Below are positions 6,670 to 11,512 of a stretch of 11,512 nt of DNA, in pieces. The stretch comes from Dehalococcoidales bacterium. GTDB lineage: Bacteria; Chloroflexota; Dehalococcoidia; Dehalococcoidales; UBA2162. The stretch is from NCBI GenBank assembly GCA_002685815.1, contig NYYM01000014.1:13326-24837 (forward strand). The letters run 5' to 3'. Every line of letters begins with the position of its first letter. Position 1 is the stretch's first letter. Made by a program: the position numbers and the translations under genes. The notes beneath the pieces were generated by a model. The model did no database searches, was not told the origin of the DNA, and saw nothing but the letters and a program-made list of their open reading frames with translations.

Positions 6670-6678
6670 ATTATAACA
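6670..6678 (-). promoter_or_regulatory. Extended -10 promoter for tRNA-Ala
   Basis: Minus-strand TGT plus TATAAT (TATAAT at 6670-6675), a perfect extended -10, 15 bases before the mature tRNA 5' end. The -35 region (TTAATT-like at 17 bases) is weak. Confidence 0.55.
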
Positions 6679-6758
6679 CACGGCCGTTCATTAATTAAGA
6701 CAGACTCCACTATGCTTTTCAGCCCTGGCGGTGTAAAATCCATAAAGGGAATGGATAG

Positions 6759-7457
6759 TTGAATATCTTGAGCTTTATTGCTAAATGGGTTTTCGTGCTT
6801 TGCCTGCCCGGCTTACTACTGTCAACCAGCTTTGGTCTGGCCTTTAACAGCCTGGCACTCTATGAGTACGGCTTTGAGAAATACTCCATCAGCCAGAAAA
6901 CCGGCCTGGCTGAAAACGAACTGGAAAAAGCCGCCCGGGGTCTGATTTCATACTTCAATTCCCCGGACGAGTTTATCGACGTCACCCTGGAGAAAGACGG
7001 CAAGCCGTTAACCTTGTTCAACCGGCGGGAGGCAATCCACCTGAAAGATGTCAAGGGACTGGTCTGGCTGGACTATCGGATTCTGCTGGGTACCCTTGTT
7101 TACGTGCTGGGTTACGGCGGGCTAACCCTCTTCCGGCAGAGAGGCAGGCACGTGCGCAGACTGGCCGGGGCGGCGGTTTGGGGGAGCGGCCTGACCCTGA
7201 CCGCCATGCTGGCCCTGGGACTGGGCACCTTGGTCGGTTTCGACCGGCTCTTTTTACAGTTTCACCTTATCAGCTTTGCCAATGATTTCTGGCAGCTTGA
7301 CCCGGCAAAGGACTACCTGATAATGCTCTTCCCCCAGGGTTTCTGGTATGACGCCACCCTCTTCATTACCCTGGCTACAGTAGGTATGGCCCTAATTTTG
7401 GCCGGAGTGGCCGGAGGTCATTTGTGGTTCCGCAGAAACAGGGCTATTCTTCTGTAA
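6759..7457 (+). CDS. TIGR01906/DUF1461 family integral membrane protein
   Basis: A 232-residue membrane protein of unknown function. Hydrophobic segments are at about 7-29, 104-124, 136-160 and 200-224, giving a four-helix layout with an outer or inner soluble loop of about 75 residues after the first helix. The family signature is visible as FHLISFANDFWQLDP (168-182) followed by DYLIMLFPQGFW (185-196) before the last helix, plus REAIHLKDVKGL at about 90-101 before helix 2. The start is TTG with AAGGGA eight bases upstream; an ATG at 6751 is in another frame and stops at once. A weak TAAAAT box lies at 6734-6739. It stands alone, convergent with the ferredoxin gene 42 bases away, with no terminator seen between. 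Family assignment comes from recognised motifs; the biochemical role is unknown. Confidence 0.88.
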   Translation: MNILSFIAKWVFVLCLPGLLLSTSFGLAFNSLALYEYGFEKYSISQKTGLAENELEKAARGLISYFNSPDEFIDVTLEKDGKPLTLFNRREAIHLKDVKGLVWLDYRILLGTLVYVLGYGGLTLFRQRGRHVRRLAGAAVWGSGLTLTAMLALGLGTLVGFDRLFLQFHLISFANDFWQLDPAKDYLIMLFPQGFWYDATLFITLATVGMALILAGVAGGHLWFRRNRAILL

Positions 7458-7499
7458 GATATTCGTCGCATCGACTTCTCCGTCTTTCTGAGGTTGCTA

Positions 7500-7856
7500 C
7501 TAGCAGCAGTTCATTTTGGGTTGGCACACCATCGCCGCGCCGTCAACCGGGCATATTTTGTGACAGTGGCAATCCCCCATGCAGTCGTCCGGATTAATCA
7601 GGACGGCCTGTTTCCTGGTGGTGACTGTTTTCTGTTTACCCTTGATTACCGCTGTTATCTCTCGTTCGGGCACGGCCCTCATCTCGTAGCAGTTTCCCAC
7701 ACACACCTTTACACACAGGCCACAACCGGTGCACTTGCTTTCATCGACATATTCGACGTAGGTAGGCACCCAGAACTTTCCTGATTTTGTCGTTACCTGG
7801 TACCACTCCCCGTCACCAAGTTCGTTACCCATGATGTCACAAAATACTTCAGCCAT
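7500..7856 (-). CDS. 4Fe-4S ferredoxin with an atypical second cluster motif (nif-type ferredoxin III-like)
   Basis: A 118-residue electron carrier. After a short lead, [20 protein letters not shown] is very like the first half of FdxB/ferredoxin III: Cys42, 45, 48 and 52 form a regular CX2CX2CX3C. A charged linker of about 35 residues follows. The second motif is Cys92, 96, 98 and 102 ([14 protein letters not shown]), that is CX3CXCX3CP instead of CX2CX2CX3CP; extra cysteines are at 56, 111, 117 and 118. The second cluster may be altered or use a different ligand. ATG with a GGGGGTG Shine-Dalgarno five bases upstream. It ends a minus-strand run with the FmdB-like, DUF1232 and small coupled frames. 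No nitrogenase genes are visible, so the nif label describes resemblance only. The partner protein is unknown. Confidence 0.85.
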   Translation of the reverse strand: MAEVFCDIMGNELGDGEWYQVTTKSGKFWVPTYVEYVDESKCTGCGLCVKVCVGNCYEMRAVPEREITAVIKGKQKTVTTRKQAVLINPDDCMGDCHCHKICPVDGAAMVCQPKMNCC

Positions 7857-7978
7857 TCGTTCACCCCCATATTGCCAAATTCATTCATTGACTGGGCCAC
7901 CCGCTTGATAGCCTCGCTCATGGTAGGGAAGACATGCACCGTATCCGTAATATCGTCGATAGTAAGTTTGAACTTCAC
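7793..7978 (-). CDS. Small uncharacterised frame coupled to the DUF1232 gene
   Basis: A 61-residue frame beginning [28 protein letters not shown]. Its GTG overlaps the TGA of the DUF1232 gene (GTGA, 7975-7978), a coupling arrangement. The first about 40 residues look like real protein (a strand-like lead and an amphipathic helix), while the last about 20 overlap the ferredoxin start by 64 bases. A run of five G just before the ferredoxin may hide an indel: one G fewer would end this frame at the TGA five bases before the ferredoxin ATG, and one G more would fuse it to the ferredoxin. I do not recognise the family, and no clear Shine-Dalgarno precedes it. Confidence 0.35.
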   Translation of the reverse strand: MKFKLTIDDITDTVHVFPTMSEAIKRVAQSMNEFGNMGVNEWLKYFVTSWVTNLVTGSGTR

Positions 7979-8382
7979 TGCCAGGGGGTCGCTTCATGGA
8001 TCAGGTCGGTCGCCATCGGCCCCAGCCTGACCACGAAGAAGACCACTACCAACCAGATCAAGACTATGATAAAAGCGGCCGCCCAGTTTTTCGGCTGGCC
8101 GCCCTGGAGTTCGGATTTAGCCCTGTCCCGGCATTCCTCCAGGACATCACTGGGAATCATTCTTAACGACAGGTAAATACCGGCCGAGACAATAATCACA
8201 TCGTCGAGATAACCCAGAACGGGTATAAAGTCGGGGATCAGGTCAATCGGGCTTAGAGCGTAACCGACCACCAGGGCGGTAAAGAGCTTGGCATACCAAG
8301 GGACTCCCGGATGCCTGCAGGCCAGATACAGGGCGTAGGTATCGGTTTTAAGTTACTTTGCTTTGTTTCTCCAGCCCTTCAC
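7975..8382 (-). pseudogene. DUF1232 (YkvA-like) membrane protein interrupted by an in-frame TAA
   Basis: The C-terminal 98 codons carry the DUF1232 core VGYALSPIDLIPDFIPVLGY-LDDVIIV, the LRMIPSDVLEECR segment and a C-terminal membrane helix (WAAAFIIVLIWLVVVFFVV). The same frame continues upstream with clear family sequence (TYALYLACRHPGVPWYAKLFTALV), which has no ATG, GTG or TTG of its own until the GTG at 8269-8271 inside the domain. Still farther up, GTG at 8380-8382 begins MKGWRNKAK, then TAA at 8353-8355, then LKTDTYALYL. Family members usually read KQLK there, so CAA to TAA explains the break. A GTG start at 8271 would give a truncated protein. AGGTG (8386-8390) lies close before the upstream GTG. 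It follows the FmdB-like gene and overlaps the next frame by GTGA. Function of the family is unknown. Confidence 0.75.
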
Positions 8383-8466
8383 ACTCACCTGGAATCATCC
8401 TGATAAACGAGGCTGGTGGGAGATGTTCCTGCCATAACGGCACAGAACAGGCGACTATTCATCCAA

Positions 8467-8697
8467 CTACATGGCGCAGGTGGCACAGCTATCGGAGGCG
8501 CAACTGCTGCAGGAGTCTCCTCCCACTGACGAGGTCATGCCGCTCTCATCGGCAGAGAAGCAGGCAAAGGTGGACAGTATCCGCCCGGCCTCTTGCTGGC
8601 ACTCGGGGCAGGCAGCCCCTTCGTTGCATTGGCTTACCGGACGTAATTTCTCGAATTTTGAATCGCAGTCGCTACAGACATACTCGTATATCGGCAT
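8467..8697 (-). CDS. FmdB-family small zinc-ribbon protein
   Basis: A 76-residue protein starting MPIYEYVCSDCDSKFEKL, the hallmark of the FmdB putative regulatory family. Zinc knuckles are Cys8/Cys11 and Cys30/Cys33 (CPECQQEAGRILS). The tail is serine- and cysteine-rich with two further CxxC pairs (Cys63/66 and Cys71/74, ending ATCAM), common in this family and possibly a second metal site. ATG was chosen because the family starts here and GGGGGA lies a few bases upstream; the frame is open for 21 more codons without family resemblance. A good promoter precedes it at 8717-8745, and it is probably the first gene of the run leading to the ferredoxin. The family was named from formamidase/amidase operons, and its molecular role is not settled. 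Confidence 0.9.
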   Translation of the reverse strand: MPIYEYVCSDCDSKFEKLRPVSQCNEGAACPECQQEAGRILSTFACFSADESGMTSSVGGDSCSSCASDSCATCAM

Positions 8698-8716
8698 TTT
8701 CGTTTCCCCCACAATC

Positions 8717-8745
8717 AGTTTAAGTACTATCGGGAAGTAAGTCAA
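8717..8745 (-). promoter_or_regulatory. Promoter of the FmdB-like gene and following run
   Basis: Minus-strand TTGACT (8740-8745), a 17-base spacer and TAAACT (8717-8722). The -35 matches at five positions and the -10 at four. The transcript would start about 14 bases before the ATG and include the G-rich Shine-Dalgarno. Confidence 0.5.
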
Positions 8746-8835
8746 GCCTGGTAGTCTCAATACATATCAGCCTGGGGACACTCCTTCTCCCTCTTTCCAT
8801 TTCTCGGGAGGTCTGGGAAGGTGGAAAGTGCCAAT

Positions 8836-9537
8836 TTACCATGCAATCTCTTTTCTGTCCTGGAAAAACCTGCCTGTAGGCAGAGTTTCATTTGTGGCCA
8901 GCCATACCGCCGTATCAGCCCCCTCTTCAACGGAGCGGACGGCATCCGGACCGCCCATATCGGTACGGACCCAGCCGGGGGCCATCGAGTTTACCAGTAT
9001 ATTGGTGTCCTTTAGCTCGCTGGCCAGCATACCGGTGACAACATTTAAGGCCGCTTTTGATATTCTGTACCCGGAAGACCCGCTGTTCATATTGCTCAAG
9101 GCCCCCATACTGCTGGACATATTGACGATTCGTCCGCCATCGCTTTTCAGCATTACCGGGATAAATGTTCTACAGACACGGATTGGCCCAAATGTGTTCG
9201 TTTCCAGTATTTCTTTAACCCGGTCTATGTCGATATTCTGGCAGGTATTCTCATGGTCCACTCCAATGCCTGCGTTGTTCACGAGAATATCGAGTTTACC
9301 GTATCTATTCATTGTGTAGTCGGCCGCCCTTTGAACACTCTCCTCATCCGTAACATCCATACTATGAAACTCGACGTCCACCCCCTCGTTCCTCAGACTT
9401 TCCACGGCAGTCAGGCCTTTTTTGTCATCACGGGCTGTGAGCACCACACGGATGCCCTTCGCGGCCAATTGGCGACAGATCTCAAGTCCTATACCCCTGT
9501 TCGCCCCGGTAACAACGGCGATTTGTCTCTGTTTCAT
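8836..9537 (-). CDS. Short-chain dehydrogenase/reductase (SDR, carbonyl reductase-like)
   Basis: A 233-residue classical SDR that would transfer hydride between NAD(P)H and a carbonyl or alcohol substrate. The cofactor site is TGANRGIG at 10-17, with Asp61 in MDVTD, NNAG at 87-90 and Asn114. The active site is Ser141-143 (VNMSSSMG), Tyr157 and Lys161 (GYRISKAALN), followed by NSMAPGWVRTDMGG. The basic residue in TGANRG and TARDD suggests NADP preference (inference). ATG at 9535-9537 was chosen; a GTG four codons upstream is also possible, and the Shine-Dalgarno (GAG, seven bases away) is weak. It ends FFQDRKEIAW, complete for the family. A broken small gene lies 40 bases upstream on the same strand and probably shares its promoter. 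The substrate cannot be told from the sequence. Confidence 0.92.
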   Translation of the reverse strand: MKQRQIAVVTGANRGIGLEICRQLAAKGIRVVLTARDDKKGLTAVESLRNEGVDVEFHSMDVTDEESVQRAADYTMNRYGKLDILVNNAGIGVDHENTCQNIDIDRVKEILETNTFGPIRVCRTFIPVMLKSDGGRIVNMSSSMGALSNMNSGSSGYRISKAALNVVTGMLASELKDTNILVNSMAPGWVRTDMGGPDAVRSVEEGADTAVWLATNETLPTGRFFQDRKEIAW

Positions 9538-9577
9538 ATTCGTTCTCACTTTACTGATAGTCTATTAGTTTTCGTCA

Positions 9578-9788
9578 TTATTCATTCACGATATAAGGCC
9601 ATCGTTGATTGGCCCAGGTAACTAATTCTTCTGCTCGTATATTAATTGATTCGCGAGTCCATTCATTGAATCTATTTGCTAAATATCTCGGAGCTTTAAA
9701 CATTGATTCATCAATATATCTTTGCTTCTTCACTATAATGACCGATAACTAATTTAGGGTTCACACCTGGAGTAACTTTTTTTGCCAT
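9578..9788 (-). pseudogene. Small AT-rich gene of unknown function, apparently frameshifted
   Basis: ATG at 9786-9788 with GAGG (9794-9797) six bases upstream begins MAKKVTPGVNPKLVIGHYSE, then meets TGA TGA after 25 codons at an alternating AT stretch (9712-9720). The frame that follows reads IDESMFKAPRYLANRF and EWTRESINIRAEELVTWA to a TAA at 9578-9580. Adding one AT unit to ATATAT joins both parts into 70 residues without a gap in sense, so the gene is probably broken or miscalled by two bases. Alternatively, a 51-residue protein could start at GTG 9731-9733, but no good Shine-Dalgarno precedes it. The codons (AAA, TTA, ATA, AGA) are far more AT-rich than in neighbouring genes, a sign of separate origin. 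I do not recognise the family. It lies 40 bases before the SDR gene. Confidence 0.5.
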
Positions 9789-9839
9789 GATATACCTCGT
9801 AGCATGTTTACTGTGACAGGTTAAGTAGCAGTATTATGT

Positions 9840-9868
9840 AATTTAATCCCAAATAGACATGATGTCAA
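9840..9868 (-). promoter_or_regulatory. Promoter for the small gene and SDR
   Basis: A perfect TTGACA on the minus strand (9863-9868), a 17-base spacer and TAAATT (9840-9845, four of six). The palindrome GACAT-C-ATGTC (forward 9856-9866) overlaps the -35 box and could be an operator. The leader before the small gene would be about 45 bases. Confidence 0.5.
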
Positions 9869-10009
9869 GCATGCAGCAACTCGTTATGGTCTTGGAGCCA
9901 TGCATTCCCTCATAAAAGAATCGTGAAATATCATGCCTAGTGGTTAGGCGTAACCGCAAAGGAAAATATATGAACCTATTTTCAAATGAGAGTTTCGCAA
10001 CAAGCTATA

Positions 10010-10038
10010 TTGACGTAACCGCCATAACAGACTAGAAT
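10010..10038 (+). promoter_or_regulatory. Promoter of the ThDP-enzyme gene
   Basis: TTGACG (10010-10015), a 17-base spacer and TAGAAT (10033-10038); five of six matches in each box, the best-formed promoter in the window. Transcription would begin near 10045, giving a leader of about 75 bases. Confidence 0.6.
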
Positions 10039-10043
10039 CTAGT
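10031..10043. promoter_or_regulatory. Palindrome over the -10 box (candidate operator)
   Basis: ACTAGA-A-TCTAGT, a perfect inverted repeat with six-base arms that fully covers the -10 hexamer. GTTCGAAC (10042-10049), a second perfect palindrome, follows directly over the expected transcription start. The position suits repression; no regulator gene is in view. Confidence 0.4.
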
Positions 10044-10121
10044 TCGAACAACCTTCAATTTTCCGGCCCGCCCTCCCAAACCACCGGCCGGAGATTGTGA
10101 TAGTCAACAATGAAGGTAAGA

Positions 10122-11512
10122 ATGTCTGAAATAACCGGGGCTGAGGCTCTCATCGAATCATTGTCCCATCATGAGGTAGAAGTAATCTTCGGTATTCCGG
10201 GCGTCCAGATTATGGAACTCTTGGATACTTCCTACCGGAACAGGAAAGTAAGATGGGTAACGGTTCGCCATGAACAGACCGCAGCCTACATGGCTTTCGG
10301 TTATGCTCGCAGCACGGGAAAGGTGGGCGTAGCTATGGTGGTACCGGGACCGGGTGCCCTCAATTCCTGCGCCGCCATCGGTACCGCCTACGCTGCTTCA
10401 ACGCCGGTACTGTTACTCGCCGGGCAAATCGACCGTCAGAATCTGGGAAAGAACAGGGGCGTGCTCCATGAGGTTACCGAGCAACTGGATGTATTCCGGC
10501 CGATAACCAAATGGAACGGCCGCATCACCGAGGTTTCGGACATTCCCGCTACGTTACAGTTTGCGATGGGCAAGCTGAAGACAGGAAGACCCCGCCCGAT
10601 TGAAATAGAAATCCCTTTTGACCTGTGGGGCAGCACAGGTAGTGTCCAGTTTGATAAAGTTGCTTCAAGTCCACCCAGGCCTGTTGATCGCGCTAAAATC
10701 AGAGAGGTCGCAAGTATGATGACCAATGCGGAACGGCCGGTAATATGGGCTGGGGGTGGCATAATCACAGGCAATGCCGCGGGAGAACTTCGGGAGTTCG
10801 CCGAACGGATCAATTCTCCGGTAGTTATGACGGCGGAGGGCAAAGGCTCCATCAGTGCTGACCATCCTTTGGCCTCCGGCGATGCTAACTTTCACTCGAA
10901 TCCGGTACTATCGATGGCTGATTTGATCGTCTGCCTGGGCAGCCGTTTCTTTCCCAGGCAACGTGTCCGGTCGGATGCCACCGGCCCTAAGGTTATCCAG
11001 ATCGATATTGATGATGAAGAGATCGGCCGGAACTGGAACGTAGACCTGGGGATAGTCGCAGACGTCCGTCCCTCGTTGGCGGCCCTGCTCGAAGAGCTAC
11101 CGGAATCAAACAAGGGCCAGTGGGAAACCGCTGAAATTGAGAGAATCAACGCTGCCTGGAGGACTGAGATGGAGGAAGCCGCTCCGATTCAAACCTCGGC
11201 TCTTCGTGACATCCGCGACGAGTTGGAAGAGGACGGAATCCTGGTATGTGGCGTCACCAACGTAGGTTACTGGTCGCAGTTATACTACCCGGTCTACAAA
11301 CCTCGAACTTTCCTGACTTCTTCCTACTTTGTGACCCTGGGTTATGTTTTCCCGACAGCCCTCGGGGCCAAGGTTGGCAATCCGGACCGGCAGGTGGTAG
11401 CCATAAGCGGTGACGGCGGATTCTTGTTTTCAGCCGGAGATTTAGCCACCGCCGTGCAACAAAAATTGAATGTAGTTACCATCATCTTTAATGACGGCAC
11501 CTATGGTGCCAC
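10122..11512 (+). CDS. Thiamine-diphosphate-dependent enzyme, acetolactate synthase-like (3' end outside the window)
   Basis: 463 codons are visible before the window ends. The N-terminal pyrimidine-binding domain has the IFGIPGVQIMELLD segment, the catalytic Glu51 in VRHEQTAAYMAFGYAR, and PGPGALNSCAAIGTAY. A central domain follows (about 190-330, with VIWAGGGI and ASGDANFHSNPVLSMADLIV). The C-terminal diphosphate-binding domain has GDG at 430-432 and Asn457 in IIFNDGTYG, the usual magnesium/ThDP motif about 25 residues apart. Such enzymes make or cleave 2-keto acids; acetolactate synthase, a decarboxylase or a related enzyme are all possible, and no ilvN is visible, so no symbol is given. 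ATG at 10122 was chosen because AAGGT lies four bases upstream; an in-frame ATG at 10110 would add four residues but lacks a Shine-Dalgarno. It has its own promoter with a palindrome on the -10 box. Confidence 0.9.
   Translation, partial: MSEITGAEALIESLSHHEVEVIFGIPGVQIMELLDTSYRNRKVRWVTVRHEQTAAYMAFGYARSTGKVGVAMVVPGPGALNSCAAIGTAYAASTPVLLLAGQIDRQNLGKNRGVLHEVTEQLDVFRPITKWNGRITEVSDIPATLQFAMGKLKTGRPRPIEIEIPFDLWGSTGSVQFDKVASSPPRPVDRAKIREVASMMTNAERPVIWAGGGIITGNAAGELREFAERINSPVVMTAEGKGSISADHPLASGDANFHSNPVLSMADLIVCLGSRFFPRQRVRSDATGPKVIQIDIDDEEIGRNWNVDLGIVADVRPSLAALLEELPESNKGQWETAEIERINAAWRTEMEEAAPIQTSALRDIRDELEEDGILVCGVTNVGYWSQLYYPVYKPRTFLTSSYFVTLGYVFPTALGAKVGNPDRQVVAISGDGGFLFSAGDLATAVQQKLNVVTIIFNDGTYGA

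Larger units (their letters stand above)
9789..10109. other. AT-rich intergenic region with divergent promoters
   Basis: About 320 bases between the small minus-strand gene and the plus-strand ThDP enzyme, visibly richer in A and T than the flanks. It holds the two divergent promoters and palindromes listed separately, a short hairpin GGTTA-GGCG-TAACC (9942-9955), and a GC-rich inverted repeat CCGGCC/GGCCGG (about 10062-10090) before the last gene. No convincing gene was found in it. Confidence 0.5.

Noticed and set aside
9970..10035. A 21-codon frame (MNLFSNESFATSYIDVTAITD) with AAAGGA upstream, before the ThDP-enzyme gene; considered as an attenuator leader peptide.
   Set aside because: It lies upstream of and across the best promoter, so it would not be on the transcript, and it has no run of Ile, Leu or Val codons.
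9934..10049. GCCTAGTGGTTAGGC resembles a tRNA D arm, and GTTCGAAC resembles a T loop.
   Set aside because: They are about 108 bases apart with no acceptor or anticodon stem between; not a tRNA or a clear tRNA remnant.

Overview
This looks like a chromosomal housekeeping segment of a bacterium with moderate GC content. The gene mix (short TrpS, Ste24-type protease, FmdB zinc ribbon, TIGR01906/DUF1461 membrane protein, YkvA-like DUF1232 protein, gamma-carbonic anhydrase fold) would suit a Chloroflexota/Dehalococcoidia-like anaerobe. That placement is an inference from gene content only. No phage, CRISPR array, insertion sequence or rRNA was seen.

Layout. Positions 1-3372 run on the minus strand: a monoacylglycerol-lipase-like hydrolase (frameshifted), a Ste24/M48 membrane protease joined to it by an ATGA overlap, tryptophanyl-tRNA synthetase, and the first 28 codons of hisA running off the left edge. 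A divergent promoter region (3373-3589) separates these from a plus-strand gamma-carbonic-anhydrase-like beta-helix protein, which converges to within 9 bases of minus-strand argS. Next come a small zinc-ribbon gene (+), a GIY-YIG protein behind tRNA-Ala(CGC) (-), and a DUF1461 membrane protein (+). A minus-strand run follows: fmdB-like zinc ribbon, DUF1232 protein, a small coupled frame and an unusual ferredoxin. A short-chain dehydrogenase (-) sits behind an AT-rich island with a broken small gene. Finally a ThDP-dependent, acetolactate-synthase-like enzyme (+) runs off the right edge.

The most notable pattern is a set of single-site anomalies in otherwise well-conserved genes. hisA and argS have strong Shine-Dalgarno sites but ATA and ACG where ATG is expected. 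The hydrolase lacks one T, the DUF1232 gene has TAA where Gln is expected, and the small AT-rich gene appears to lack one AT unit. These could be consensus errors, real decay or true non-canonical starts. Also worth attention are a gamma-carbonic anhydrase with Gln for one zinc histidine, a ferredoxin with an atypical second cluster motif, and perfect short palindromes overlapping three candidate promoters. I see no clearly new multi-gene system; the best unknowns are the small AT-rich gene before the dehydrogenase and the DUF1232/small ORF/ferredoxin run.
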